64,000 bases of DNA from Arthrobacter sp. V1I9 (GTDB taxonomy: Bacteria > Actinomycetota > Actinomycetes > Actinomycetales > Micrococcaceae): assembly GCF_030817075.1 (NCBI RefSeq), contig NZ_JAUSYU010000001.1, positions 2,108,001 through 2,172,000 on the forward strand. Direction: 5' to 3'. The number at the start of each line of letters is the position of its first letter. Position 1 is the stretch's first letter. Below the pieces are notes generated by a model. That model searched no databases, was not told where the DNA came from, and was given only the letters and a program-made list of their open reading frames with translations. The position numbers and the translations under genes were made by a program. Shown in pieces: positions 1-14,856 of this stretch.

Positions 1-307
1 CAGCCACTTCCCGCAGGCGCTCCACGATCAGAGGGCTGTCCGCGTATCCGTCCCCGCGCGGAACGCGGCCGATGAACAGTGCCCGGTAGGGTTCCTTCGT
101 TTCGGCGGCCAGCGGCTCGAGCGACTGGCCGTTCACCGTCATGCTCCACCCGCACAGGATCCGGGTGTCCTCGTGGAACACACCGTGGGGAAGTTCCGGG
201 TGGATGTCGCCATTGGCGGCGGAGATGCAGAAAGATGAGCCTTCCACCAGCGTTACGGTTCCCTCCCCCACAGGCCCCGCCGCTGTGTCTGCATTCCATC
301 CAGCCAT
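1..307 (-). CDS. Glycogen debranching-type protein, N-terminal fragment
   Basis: Only about the first 102 residues are in the window; the gene runs off the left edge. Translation from the ATG at 307 gives MAGWNADTA, then VEGSSFCIS, GDIHPELPHG, FHEDTRIL and MTVNGQ. The pattern of Ser-Phe-x-Ile-Ser, Gly-Asp-Ile, a short loop, then Asp-Thr-Arg-Ile-Leu is typical of the N-terminal beta-sandwich domain of bacterial amylo-alpha-1,6-glucosidase-like proteins (GDE_N / GDE_N_bis). The catalytic (alpha/alpha)6 barrel would lie outside the window. Family members are cytoplasmic and are thought to act on alpha-glucans or trehalose-type oligosaccharides; the substrate cannot be told from this part. Confidence 0.75.
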   Translation of the reverse strand, partial: MAGWNADTAAGPVGEGTVTLVEGSSFCISAANGDIHPELPHGVFHEDTRILCGWSMTVNGQSLEPLAAETKEPYRALFIGRVPRGDGYADSPLIVERLREVA

Positions 308-708
308 GTCCGCTCCTTTGACGGCTGCAACCGTTCCCGGCGGAATAGACGCTACGCCTCAGGCAGGGCTGATGAAAGGGGAGGTGCGCAGCAGCGGCAG
401 GACGTCGTCGAGCACATCCTGGTCAACAGCCCTGGTACGCCGCCGACAATCTCCAGCAGGTGGGGGTCGTACAGCAGCCGCGCGTCGTCGACCGAGCATC
501 GCAATGGCTCGAACACGTCGTTGGAACAGGCCGGAAGCATCCGTCGGCGTTCGAGCGTTCAGAAACGGCCACGCACCCAAACCGGGAAAGCAGCATAGCC
601 TCTTGACTCTCCCGACATGATTGTGTCCCCGCCACACCCCGACTTGGCGCCGTGTCAAGCTTTGGACACACTAAATGCCGAAGAAGCCTCTGACCTGCGG
701 AAACACTG
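308..708. other. Gap of about 400 nt with a possible decayed gene remnant
   Basis: No intact gene is convincing here. On the minus strand, about 540 to 440 reads VDDARLLYDPHLLEIVGG, and after a one-base frame change the sequence to 359 reads DQDVLDDVLPLLRTSP and then stops. Both pieces have ordinary protein composition, so this may be the decayed C-terminus of a gene. I do not recognise a family. The remainder up to the tRNA shows nothing I can name. Confidence 0.3.
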
Positions 709-790
709 TGCCCGAGGTGGGACTCGAACCCACACACCTTTCGATACCGCATTTTGAGTGCGGCGCGTCTGCCAATTCCGCCACTCGGGC
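709..790 (-). tRNA. tRNA-Leu (anticodon CAA)
   Basis: On the minus strand, acceptor GCCCGAG (790-784) pairs with CTCGGGC (716-710), and discriminator A is at 709. The anticodon arm is CCGCA-CTCAAAA-TGCGG, giving anticodon CAA. A long variable arm is present, as expected for class II tRNA-Leu, and the T arm contains GGTTCGAGTCC. CCA is not encoded. Confidence 0.95.
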
Positions 791-951
791 GCGGAATACA
801 TGAACCAAAACCGTACGCCCACAGCTGATTGTGAGCAACGCGATCGCTTCACGTACGCGGAATTACTCTACATGCAGATAGGCTGAATTCCAGAATCGCG
901 CCGCCGTCGCCGCAACTGACCATGCAGATCAAGTACAGGACCGGGCGCACC

Positions 952-957
952 TAAGAT
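952..957 (+). promoter_or_regulatory. Possible -10 element upstream of pdtaR
   Basis: TAAGAT lies 36 nt before the pdtaR GTG start. No good -35 hexamer is visible at the usual distance, so this is only a candidate. Confidence 0.3.
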
Positions 958-993
958 AGTGATGTCCCCGCCGTACCTTTCCAAGGAGATCCC

Positions 994-1599
994 GTGACTG
1001 AACAGACGGAGTCAAAACCCACGTCCCAGCCGGCGCGCCGCGTCGTTGTGGCCGAGGATGAAACCCTCATCCGCCTCGACATCATCGAAATCCTGCGCGG
1101 CGAAGGCTACGACGTCATCGGCGAAGCGGACAACGGTGAGAAGGCCGTCCAGCTTGCTGAGGAACTGAAGCCGGACCTGGTCCTGATGGACGTCAAGATG
1201 CCCGTCATGGACGGCATCTCCGCAGCAGAAAAGATCGTTAAAGCCCGCATCGCCCCCGTGGTGCTGCTGACCGCGTTCAGCCAGAAGGAACTCGTGGAGC
1301 GTGCCCGCGACGCCGGCGCCATGGCCTACGTGGTGAAGCCCTTCACGCCCGCCGACCTCATCCCGGCGCTGGAAATCGCCCTCTCCCGCCACGAGGAGAT
1401 CAAGGCGCTCGAAAGCGAAGTCTCCGACCTCCAGGAGCAGTTCGCCACCCGCAAGCTCGTAGAACGCGCCAAGAGCCTCCTCACCACCAAGATGGGCCTC
1501 ACGGAACCCGAAGCCTTCCGCTGGATCCAGAAGACCTCCATGGACCGCCGACTCAGCATGCGCGAAGTCGCCGAGACCATCATCAACCAGGTCAACTAG
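994..1599 (+). CDS. pdtaR: ANTAR-domain response regulator, PdtaR type
   Basis: This 201-aa protein has an N-terminal receiver domain (about residues 15-130). It shows the acidic pair ED near residue 21, the phospho-acceptor Asp66 in LVLMDVKMP, a conserved Thr in LLTAF and Lys in VVKPF. A helical linker leads to a C-terminal ANTAR RNA-binding domain (about 140-200; ERAKSLLTTKMGLTEPEAF, then RRLSMREVAETII). ANTAR regulators bind paired hairpins in nascent mRNA and prevent termination. In mycobacteria the orthologue is phosphorylated by the kinase PdtaS, which is not in this window. Start: GTG at 994 with AAGGAG at 983-988. The gene faces pyk across a shared terminator, the same neighbourhood as Rv1617-Rv1626. 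Confidence 0.95.
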   Translation: MTEQTESKPTSQPARRVVVAEDETLIRLDIIEILRGEGYDVIGEADNGEKAVQLAEELKPDLVLMDVKMPVMDGISAAEKIVKARIAPVVLLTAFSQKELVERARDAGAMAYVVKPFTPADLIPALEIALSRHEEIKALESEVSDLQEQFATRKLVERAKSLLTTKMGLTEPEAFRWIQKTSMDRRLSMREVAETIINQVN

Positions 1600-1653
1600 C
1601 GTCGCCCCATTGGGCCTGCTGATTGAAACAGGCTCAATCACCGCAGCACAACG

Positions 1654-1688
1654 AAAAGGACCCCTGCCAACCGGCAGGGGTCCTTTTT
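1654..1688. terminator. Bidirectional Rho-independent terminator between pdtaR and pyk
   Basis: A strong hairpin: AAAAGGACCCCTGCC, loop AACC, GGCAGGGGTCCTTTTT. The A-run before and T-run after let it serve both convergent genes. A second weaker hairpin (ATTGGGCCTG / CAGGCTCAAT, 1610-1639) sits just upstream. Confidence 0.9.
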
Positions 1689-1701
1689 GTTACTCGAAGA
1701 C

Positions 1702-3192
1702 CTAGGCCTTCTTCTTCTTTTCCGGCCAGGGGCCGAGCTTTTCCTTGTTGCTGGAGGCTTCTCCCGCATACGTGGAGTCGGCGAGGTCCCCCACCTTGTG
1801 CACCTTCAGCGAGTTGGTGGACCCTGCCTTTCCCGGAGGGGAACCGGCGGCAATGACCACAAGGTCACCGTCCTCCACGAGCCCCATTTCCGTAAGGCTG
1901 CTGTCCACCTGCGCGGTCATCGCGTCGGTGTGGTCCACCATCTGGACCAGCACCGGCTGGATACCCCAGGTCAGCGCCAGCTGGTTCCAGACCTGCTCCA
2001 CCGGAGTGAAGGCGAAGACCGGCTTGATGGGCCGCAGGCGGGAAAGACGGCGGGCGGAATCACCGGACTGGGTAAACGCACAGATGTACTTGGCGTCCAG
2101 CTGGTCGGCGATTTCGACGGCGGCACGGGTGATGGCGCCGCCACGGGTCTTGGGCTTGGTGCCCAGCGGGGGGACGCGCTCCAGGCCGTGGACCTCGGTG
2201 GATTCGATGATCCGGGCCATAACCTTGACGGTCTCGATGGGGTACTGTCCCACGCTGGTCTCGCCGGACAGCATGACCGCGTCCGCGCCGTCCAGGACAG
2301 CGTTGGCGCAGTCTGATGCCTCTGCACGGGTGGGCCGCGGGTTGTCGATCATGGATTCGAGAACCTGGGTGGCCACGATGACGGGCTTGGCCCAGCGGCG
2401 GGCCAATTCGATGGCGCGCTTCTGCACGATGGGCACTTCCTCCAACGGAAGCTCAACGCCCAGGTCGCCACGCGCCACCATGATCGCATCGAAAGCATCC
2501 ACAATCTCGTGGAGCTGCTCAACTGCCTGCGGCTTCTCGATCTTGGCGATGACCGGCACGCGGCGGCCTTCTTCGTCCATGATCTCGTGGACGCGGACGA
2601 TGTCCGAGGCGTCGCGGACGAATGAGAGCGCCACCAGGTCAACCCCGCGGCGCATGGCCCAGCGGAGGTCGTCCTCGTCCTTTTCACTCAGAGCCGGCAC
2701 GTTGACGGCCACGCCGGGAAGGTTGATGCCCTTGTTGTTGGACACCATGCCGCCCACGGTCACCTCGGTGACAACCTTGACGTCATCAACAGCAGTGGCG
2801 CGCAGCGCCACCTTACCGTCGTCGATCAGCAGGGCGTCCCCCACGTTGACGTCCTCGGTGAGGCTCTTCAGCGTGGTGGAGCAGATGTCCTTGGTACCGG
2901 GAACGTCCTCGGTGGTGATGGTGAACGTGTCACCCACGGCGAGGGCGTGCGGGCCATCCACAAAACGGCCCAGGCGGATCTTCGGGCCCTGCAGGTCGGC
3001 CATGATTGCAACAGGCTTGCCGAGGTCGGTGGCTGCCTTGCGGACGTTCTCATACGTGTTGTCGTGCACGGAGTAGTCGCCGTGGCTCATGTTCATGCGG
3101 GCGACGTCAACGCCGGCCTCCAGCACCGCGAGGGTGTTTTCGTAGCTGGCGATTGCCGGGCCGAAAGTGGCCACAATTTTAGCGCGTCTCAT
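1702..3192 (-). CDS. pyk: Pyruvate kinase
   Basis: This 496-aa enzyme converts phosphoenolpyruvate and ADP to pyruvate and ATP in glycolysis. It starts MRRAKIVATFGPA, followed by the substrate-site stretch VARMNMSHG and DLQGPKIRLG. The catalytic lysine motif is IAKIEKPQAVEQL, followed by MVARGDLGVE (metal and substrate loop) and the RPTRAEASD region. The C-terminal allosteric domain includes FTQSGDSARRLSRLRP. Length and domain order (barrel with inserted B domain, then C domain) are normal. It ends at the shared terminator with pdtaR and follows gltD on the same strand after about 64 nt. Confidence 0.97.
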   Translation of the reverse strand: MRRAKIVATFGPAIASYENTLAVLEAGVDVARMNMSHGDYSVHDNTYENVRKAATDLGKPVAIMADLQGPKIRLGRFVDGPHALAVGDTFTITTEDVPGTKDICSTTLKSLTEDVNVGDALLIDDGKVALRATAVDDVKVVTEVTVGGMVSNNKGINLPGVAVNVPALSEKDEDDLRWAMRRGVDLVALSFVRDASDIVRVHEIMDEEGRRVPVIAKIEKPQAVEQLHEIVDAFDAIMVARGDLGVELPLEEVPIVQKRAIELARRWAKPVIVATQVLESMIDNPRPTRAEASDCANAVLDGADAVMLSGETSVGQYPIETVKVMARIIESTEVHGLERVPPLGTKPKTRGGAITRAAVEIADQLDAKYICAFTQSGDSARRLSRLRPIKPVFAFTPVEQVWNQLALTWGIQPVLVQMVDHTDAMTAQVDSSLTEMGLVEDGDLVVIAAGSPPGKAGSTNSLKVHKVGDLADSTYAGEASSNKEKLGPWPEKKKKA

Positions 3193-3256
3193 ATACCTAC
3201 CCTAGTAGTTTGCTGCATTGGTTAAGTTTTAGTGGAGCTGAACCCTCGATGCTGCC

Positions 3257-9321
<6,065 letters not shown>

Positions 9322-9483
9322 GGGAGACGTCCTTCCTCCTGATCGTGCGTATGGAAGGGACAACGTTGGCCCCACTCGTGCGGCGCCGCGGTTATGGGCA
9401 CAACAAAGTGTTGATTACTGGAAATTGTAGGTCAGCGCGGCCTGCTGAACTAACAGTTACGCAGGCCCCTGCCCCGGGCAACA

Positions 9484-9509
9484 CCGGACAGCAGCTCTGC
9501 GCTGTCCGG
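9484..9509 (-). terminator. Hairpin downstream of lgt
   Basis: CCGGACAGC and GCTGTCCGG form a 9-bp perfect stem with an 8-nt loop between lgt and gltB. There is no T-run, so its role as a terminator is uncertain. The rest of the 264-nt gap holds the gltB leader; I saw no convincing GlnR site. Confidence 0.45.
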
Positions 9510-9585
9510 GGTGGCCCCGATGCCACGACATTGTGGTGATTGGGAGCTTCGAGCGGTGGCTCTGCTGCCCTGCCTGGCCCGCGCG

Positions 9586-10740
9586 CTACTTGGTAGCGCC
9601 GGCTTCCGGCGCGGTTCCTGTGGCCGTGCTGCCGGAACTTCCAGCAGCGGTTGCGTCCGGCCCGGGCTTGGGGCCCGCCGGCGCAGCCTCGGCTTGTTCC
9701 GTGGGGACGGAGGCATGCCGGGAACCGCTTTGGTTATCAGGGAGATTATCACGCGATTCACTATCTGAGACAACGGGGTCCGTATCACGGACTGGATCAC
9801 CGGCCGCCGCCACTGCGTTTGCAGCCGGCTTTTCCGCCGGCTCCCGGCCCGGCAGGTAGACAGTGTCCGGCTCCGTGCGCTTCTTTCTTCCCAGCAGGAT
9901 GAACGCCGCAAGGGCGGCCAGGAACACGAAGATGCTGGTCCAGACGTTCAGCCGGGTGGTGATGCCGAGCAGGGAAATCTGTTCCGCATCGTCAATGCGC
10001 ATGGCTTCGATCCAGACCCGGCCAAGGGTGTAATACATGGCGTAGAGCCAGAACAGCCTGCTGCGGCGGAAGTTGAACTTCCGGTCCAGGGCGAGCAGGA
10101 TCAGGACGCCGGCCAGGTTCCACAGTGATTCGTAGAGGAACGTGGGGTGGAACAGGGTGTCGGCGGGGGCTCCCGCGGGGAAGTTGGCGTTGTCGGCGTC
10201 GATCTGCAGCCCCCACGGCAGGGTGGTGGGTCCGCCGAACAGCTCCTGGTTGAAGTAGTTGCCCCAGCGCCCCACGGCCTGGGCCAGCAGCAGCCCGGGT
10301 GCGGCGGCGTCCAGGAAAGCACTGAGCTTGACGCCGCTGCGGCGGCAGCCGATCCACGCACCCACGACACCCAGGACCACGGCGCCCCAAATTCCCAGGC
10401 CGCCGCGCTGGATCTGTGCGATCAGGGAGAGGTCGCCGGTGCCGTCGAAGCCGGGACCGAAGTACGCGTCGGGCGAGGAGACCACGTGGTACAGGCGGCC
10501 GCCTATGATGCCGAAGGGAATCGCCCAAACAACGATGTCCCAGACGCTGCCTTCAGGTGCACCGCGCTTGGCCCAGCGGGCGGAAGTCAGCCACAGGCCC
10601 ACCACGATGCCCGCCAGGATGCACAGTGCGTAGGCGTGGATGCGCAGCGTCCCCCAGGGCAGGGGAATGTCGAAGCCGGACCAGTCCGGGCTGGGGATGC
10701 TGGCCGGCACCATGGCGGCCGCCGAAAGGAGCGTCTGCAT
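9586..10740 (-). CDS. lgt: Phosphatidylglycerol--prolipoprotein diacylglyceryl transferase
   Basis: Lgt is a polytopic membrane enzyme that attaches diacylglycerol to the lipobox cysteine of prolipoproteins. The 384-aa product shows several membrane segments, GGRLYHVV, and the signature GRWGNYFNQELFGGPT. Later come PTFLYESLWN and the Arg-Val-Trp-Ile-Glu stretch (GRVWIEAMRID), all conserved in the family. After the last membrane segment there is a tail of about 90 residues rich in Pro, Ala, Glu and Gly, longer than in E. coli Lgt and probably disordered in the cytoplasm. It follows trpA after 3 nt and is the last gene of the trp cluster. Confidence 0.96.
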   Translation of the reverse strand: MQTLLSAAAMVPASIPSPDWSGFDIPLPWGTLRIHAYALCILAGIVVGLWLTSARWAKRGAPEGSVWDIVVWAIPFGIIGGRLYHVVSSPDAYFGPGFDGTGDLSLIAQIQRGGLGIWGAVVLGVVGAWIGCRRSGVKLSAFLDAAAPGLLLAQAVGRWGNYFNQELFGGPTTLPWGLQIDADNANFPAGAPADTLFHPTFLYESLWNLAGVLILLALDRKFNFRRSRLFWLYAMYYTLGRVWIEAMRIDDAEQISLLGITTRLNVWTSIFVFLAALAAFILLGRKKRTEPDTVYLPGREPAEKPAANAVAAAGDPVRDTDPVVSDSESRDNLPDNQSGSRHASVPTEQAEAAPAGPKPGPDATAAGSSGSTATGTAPEAGATK

Positions 10741-10743
10741 TGA

Positions 10744-11553
10744 TTAGGCTTCTTCCCTGGACAGGCCGGTGCTGAGGTCCTTGGTGAGGGCAGCGACGGC
10801 GTCCACTCCGCCGTCGCGGATGGCTGCCACCAGCGCGGTGCCCACGATGACGCCTTCGGCGTACGCGGCGATCTCACGGACCTGCCCGGCGTTGGAAACG
10901 CCCAGGCCGACGCACACGCGCTCGGCGCCGGCCGCGTGGGCCGCGGCAACCACGTCCTTGGCTGCGGTGCTGACGGAGGTCCTGGCACCGGTGACGCCCA
11001 TGATGGACACGGCGTAGACGAAGCCGCGGCTTGCGTCCACCGTCCGCTGCATGCGCTCCGTGGTGGAGGACGGGGCCACCAGGAACACCCGGTCCAGCCC
11101 GTACTTGTCCGAGGCTTCCATCCACTCGGCCGCCTCGTCAGGAATGAGGTCCGGGGTGATAAGCCCGGCTCCCCCGGCCTCGGCCAGGCGCCGCGAAAAC
11201 TCGTCCACGCCCATCCGGACTACCGGGTTCCAGTAGGTCATCACCAGGACGGCAGCATCGGTTTTGCTGGTGATGCCTTGCACCACATCAAAGACCTGGC
11301 GGACGGAGAAGCCCTTGGCCAGCGCCTCCGTGGTGGCAGCCTGGATGACCTGGCCGTCCATCACGGGATCCGAGTACGGGATGCCGATTTCGATGAGGTC
11401 GGCGCCGTTCTCGGCAAGGGCGATGCCCGCGGCGATGGTCTCCTCAACGCTGGGGTAGCCGGCGGGGAGGTAGCCGATGAGGGCTGCCCGGCCTTCGGCG
11501 CGGGCCTTGTCGATGGCCGCCGCCGACTTGCTGATGGTCTGTGCAGTGGTCAC
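10744..11553 (-). CDS. trpA: Tryptophan synthase alpha chain
   Basis: This 269-aa TIM barrel cleaves indole-3-glycerol phosphate to indole and glyceraldehyde 3-phosphate. Catalytic Glu and Asp lie in [16 protein letters not shown], the GYLPAGYP strand precedes them, and the phosphate loop is in [10 protein letters not shown] with VIVGTALV. Start chosen at GTG 11553: it overlaps the trpB stop as GTGA and has AGGGGAG just before it. An upstream in-frame start at 11616 would lie deep inside trpB and adds non-conserved sequence. Confidence 0.96.
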   Translation of the reverse strand: MTTAQTISKSAAAIDKARAEGRAALIGYLPAGYPSVEETIAAGIALAENGADLIEIGIPYSDPVMDGQVIQAATTEALAKGFSVRQVFDVVQGITSKTDAAVLVMTYWNPVVRMGVDEFSRRLAEAGGAGLITPDLIPDEAAEWMEASDKYGLDRVFLVAPSSTTERMQRTVDASRGFVYAVSIMGVTGARTSVSTAAKDVVAAAHAAGAERVCVGLGVSNAGQVREIAAYAEGVIVGTALVAAIRDGGVDAVAALTKDLSTGLSREEA

Positions 11554-12878
11554 AGCTGCTCCCCTTCTTTGCCAATTTCCGCCTCGGCGGAGTCCTCGTC
11601 CAACAGATCGAACCATTCGGCTGCGGTGGCCACGTCCTTATCGCCACGGCCCGAAAGGTTCACCACCACGATCTTGTCCTCTGCCGTCCCGCCGCCTGTT
11701 GCGGCGTCGGCAGCAAGCCGTTGCCCCACCTTGATGGCGCCGGCCAGTGCATGGGAGGACTCGATGGCGGGAATGATGCCCTCGGTGCGGCACAGGAGCT
11801 TGAAGGCATCCATGGCCTCGCTGTCCGTGATGGGCTCGTAGCTGACGCGTCCGATGTCGGCGAGGTAGGAGTGCTCCGGGCCAACGCCGGGGTAGTCGAG
11901 GCCGGCGGAGATCGAGTGGGACTCGATGGTCTGGCCGTCGTCGTCCTGCATGAGGTAGGAGCGCGCGCCGTGCAGGACGCCGGGCTTGCCGAGTGTGATG
12001 GTGGCCGCGTGGCGGCCCGTCTCCACACCGTCGCCGCCTGCTTCGAAGCCGTAAATCTTCACGGAGGGATCGTCAAGGAAGCCGTGGAAGATGCCGATGG
12101 CATTGGAGCCGCCGCCGATGCAGGCGCAGACGGCGTCAGGAAGACGGCCGGCCTGGTCCAGGATCTGGGCGCGGGCTTCCTCGCCGATCACTTCGTGGAA
12201 GTAGCGGACCATGGCCGGGAAGGGGTGGGCGCCGGCGGCCGTGCCCAGGAGGTAGTGGGTGTTGTCCACGTTGGCCACCCAGTCCCGGAGAGCGTCATTG
12301 ATGGCGTCCTTGAGGGTCTGCGAGCCGCTGGTGACGGGGATCACGGTGGCGCCTAGGAGCTCCATTCGGGCAACGTTCAGCGCCTGGCGCCGGCAGTCCT
12401 CCGCACCCATGTACACCACGCACTCCAGGCCCATCAGGGCGGCGGCGGTGGCACTGGCCACGCCGTGCTGGCCTGCGCCGGTTTCGGCGATGACGCGGGT
12501 TTTACCCATGCGCTTGGCGAGCAGTGCCTGGCCCAGGACGTTGTTGATCTTGTGCGAACCGGTGTGGTTCAGGTCCTCGCGCTTGAGGAAGATCCGGACT
12601 CCCCCGGCGTGCTCGGAGAAGCGCTTGGCTTCGGTGAGCAACGAGGGACGGCCGGAATAGTTCTTGTTCAGGTCCGCGATCTGGGCCCGGAACTCGGGAT
12701 CGTCCTTGGCCTTGTTGAACGTTTCCTCAAGTTCGTCCAGAGCGGCGATCAGGGACTCCGGCATCCAGCGTCCCCCGTAACTGCCGAAGTAGGGTCCCGG
12801 AGCGTGCTTGAGGGAGCCGCCCTGCAGGAATGCTTCTGCGGCGTTGTTGTCAGCGTTCGCTGAGGGTGCGTCGGCCAT
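11550..12878 (-). CDS. trpB: Tryptophan synthase beta chain
   Basis: This 442-aa PLP enzyme condenses indole with serine. It opens with a short variable N-terminus, then [14 protein letters not shown], typical of TrpB. The PLP lysine is in HTGSHKINN, the indole-tunnel stretch is [10 protein letters not shown], and the phosphate loop is GGGSNAIG. Length is slightly above the usual 400 because of both termini. It is coupled by a 4-nt overlap to trpA and separated from trpC by about 120 nt that show nothing notable. Confidence 0.97.
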   Translation of the reverse strand: MADAPSANADNNAAEAFLQGGSLKHAPGPYFGSYGGRWMPESLIAALDELEETFNKAKDDPEFRAQIADLNKNYSGRPSLLTEAKRFSEHAGGVRIFLKREDLNHTGSHKINNVLGQALLAKRMGKTRVIAETGAGQHGVASATAAALMGLECVVYMGAEDCRRQALNVARMELLGATVIPVTSGSQTLKDAINDALRDWVANVDNTHYLLGTAAGAHPFPAMVRYFHEVIGEEARAQILDQAGRLPDAVCACIGGGSNAIGIFHGFLDDPSVKIYGFEAGGDGVETGRHAATITLGKPGVLHGARSYLMQDDDGQTIESHSISAGLDYPGVGPEHSYLADIGRVSYEPITDSEAMDAFKLLCRTEGIIPAIESSHALAGAIKVGQRLAADAATGGGTAEDKIVVVNLSGRGDKDVATAAEWFDLLDEDSAEAEIGKEGEQL

Positions 12879-12997
12879 CAGTCCCGTCCTGTTCCAGTTG
12901 ATCGTTCAGTAAGTGTGATGTTCCGGCAGCGTTGCCGGGACAGAATCCGCAGGGCGGCAATCAGCCCCTGACCACAGCGTGTGCAGGGGCGTTACGG

Positions 12998-13819
12998 TCA
13001 GCCGCGGGCAGCAATGGCGGCGGCGCCTGCCGCCGTGAATTCGCCAATCCGCTCACGCGGGGTTGAGTGGCTGACCAAAGCTTCGCCCACCAGGACTGCG
13101 TTGGCGCCGCTGGCGGCATAGTGCGTGACGTCGTCCACGTCGCGGACGCCGGATTCGGCAACCACGAGGGCCCCAGCCGGAATCCGGCCCGCCAGGGACG
13201 CGAAAACGGAACGGTCGACGTCGAGCGTCTTCAGGTTCCGCACGTTGACTCCGATGATGCGCGCCCGGGCGGCGACTGCCCGCTCAATCTCCTCTTCGGT
13301 ATGCGTTTCCACGAGGACGTTCATACCGAGCTCCCGGCTGAGCGCCGAGAACTCCATGAGCTGGGCATCGGACAGCGCCGCCACGATCAGCAGGATCAGG
13401 TCCGCCCCATGCGCACGGGCTTCCCAAATCTGGTACTCGTCAAGCGTGAAATCCTTGCGCAGCAGCGGAACGTCCACTGCGGCACGCACGGCATCCAGGT
13501 CCGCGAGCGAACCGTTGAAGCGGCGCTGCTCGGTGAGGACGCTGATAACGGAGGCACCGCCGTCGGCATACTGCCTGGCGAGCGAAGCAGGATCACCGAT
13601 GGACGCGAGGTCACCCTTGGACGGGCTGCGGCGTTTGATTTCCGCGATGACTTTCAGCTGCTCCCGGGACGGTGAGGGGCCGCCGAGGGCTGCCCAGGCA
13701 TCGCGGGCGGGTGCCGCGGCCTGGGCCAGGTCCTTCAGTTCAGCGAGGGAAACAAGGCGTTTCCGCGCGTCCATATCCTCCCTGACACCGGCGTTGATGT
13801 CATCGAGAACAGTTGCCAT
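12998..13819 (-). CDS. trpC: Indole-3-glycerol phosphate synthase
   Basis: This 273-aa TIM barrel catalyses the ring-closing decarboxylation before tryptophan synthase. It shows the catalytic lysine and phosphate region IAEIKRRSPSKG, VLTEQRRFNG, the second lysine in LLRKDFTLDEYQI, VETHTEEE, GVNVRNL, and VAESGVR. The start is ATG 13819, which shares one base with the stop of the preceding membrane-protein gene (TGATG). An in-frame ATG-less extension to 14002 would run through that gene and is not conserved-looking. Confidence 0.96.
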   Translation of the reverse strand: MATVLDDINAGVREDMDARKRLVSLAELKDLAQAAAPARDAWAALGGPSPSREQLKVIAEIKRRSPSKGDLASIGDPASLARQYADGGASVISVLTEQRRFNGSLADLDAVRAAVDVPLLRKDFTLDEYQIWEARAHGADLILLIVAALSDAQLMEFSALSRELGMNVLVETHTEEEIERAVAARARIIGVNVRNLKTLDVDRSVFASLAGRIPAGALVVAESGVRDVDDVTHYAASGANAVLVGEALVSHSTPRERIGEFTAAGAAAIAARG

Positions 13820-14106
13820 CAGTGGCCGGAGTTCTTCAGCTTGCTGCCTTCGACGCCGTAGCCTGCCTTGCGCATGATCCAGCCGAGGATCAGGCCGATC
13901 ACCATAACGCCGATGCCGGCAATGAAGATGGGGGTGCTGGCGATGACGAAAGCGATTGACGCGATGAGGGCGCCCACCAGCATCACAATGACGCAGGTCC
14001 AAGCCGCGGGGCTGTTGCCGTGGCCGAGTTCCTGGCTGTGGTCAATGGTGCCGGGGGCTACCGTGCGGGTGCCTGACTTGGAAACGGACGCAGGTGCTTT
14101 GCTCAT
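13819..14106 (-). CDS. HG..PAAW-motif small membrane protein
   Basis: A 95-aa protein with the diagnostic motif GHGNSPAAW at about residues 28-36, two hydrophobic segments (about 38-57 and 59-77) and a short basic C-terminal tail (MRKAGYG). This family is found in actinobacteria, usually inside trp clusters, and has no established function. Its position between the Trp membrane protein and trpC, with a one-base overlap to trpC, ties its expression to tryptophan synthesis; any direct role in it is inference. Confidence 0.85.
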   Translation of the reverse strand: MSKAPASVSKSGTRTVAPGTIDHSQELGHGNSPAAWTCVIVMLVGALIASIAFVIASTPIFIAGIGVMVIGLILGWIMRKAGYGVEGSKLKNSGH

Positions 14107-14211
14107 GGAAAATCTCCTCAGGGTGGATACTGCTTACATTCTGCCATTTATTGGCCGCTGGCCGCGTATCGGCAGCCTGCCCGCGTGGACCGCTGCCGGG
14201 CCGGTGACGGC

Positions 14212-14856
14212 TCAGGTCGGGTCGTCGCCGCGGGAGAGCCGGTCCCAGCTGTCGATCTCGTCCACCGGACCAGCCGCTGCGGCAGCGCTTCCGGCGGCCG
14301 GTGCATCATATTTGGTCCTGGTTTTCCAGTGCCGCCCTGCGGGAATGATGAGCAGGGCCGCCAGGGCCAGTAAACAGCCGGCGACGACGGCGAGCACCGG
14401 GAAGGCGGTGACCGCCACTTGCGCCTGGCTGCCGGTGATCCCGGTGGCGGCCGCGATGGCCCCCTGGGCTGCGGCCAGCGGATTGGCCAGGACGGTGGCG
14501 GCGGCGGCAACGATCCCTGCCGAGGCGAGGACGATGATGGCGGTGATGATCCACCTCGCGATCCTCCCCGCGATCGCAGCGGCCAGTCCGCCGGCGAGAG
14601 CCACCAGGGCCAGCGCCGTCACGGCAGTGGCAGCTTTGCTGCCCTGGACCTCAAGTGCCGTCTGCGCGGCGCCAGCCTGGCCCACCTGGTTCGGGTCCAG
14701 TGTGACGGTCATCCACGTTTGGGTGGTGGTGCCGAATACGGCCAGCGCCAGGACCGCGACGAGCAGCACCAACGTGGACTTCCGGGCCCAGGCAGGGGTG
14801 CCGGAAGTCTTTTGTGTGGCCGCCGTCTGCCCCGCTTCCGGCCCCTGGGCCGGCAT
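14212..14856 (-). CDS. Trp biosynthesis-associated membrane protein
   Basis: This 214-aa protein has four predicted membrane segments (about residues 27-46, 75-96, 103-125 and 149-170) and the conserved TQTWMTVTL just after the first. It matches the actinobacterial family TIGR02234 (Rv1610-like), always next to trpE and of unknown function. The start ATG shares one base with the trpE stop, so it is probably translated by coupling. The C-terminal tail is acidic and Ala-rich. Confidence 0.9.
   Translation of the reverse strand: MPAQGPEAGQTAATQKTSGTPAWARKSTLVLLVAVLALAVFGTTTQTWMTVTLDPNQVGQAGAAQTALEVQGSKAATAVTALALVALAGGLAAAIAGRIARWIITAIIVLASAGIVAAAATVLANPLAAAQGAIAAATGITGSQAQVAVTAFPVLAVVAGCLLALAALLIIPAGRHWKTRTKYDAPAAGSAAAAAGPVDEIDSWDRLSRGDDPT

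Noticed and set aside
9322..9585. GlnR-type site upstream of gltB.
   Set aside because: I looked for GTnAC-n6-GAAAC spacing in the leader on both strands and found only partial matches.
13819..14002. Longer trpC start upstream of 13819.
   Set aside because: The extension is Arg/His-rich out-of-frame translation of the HG..PAAW gene.
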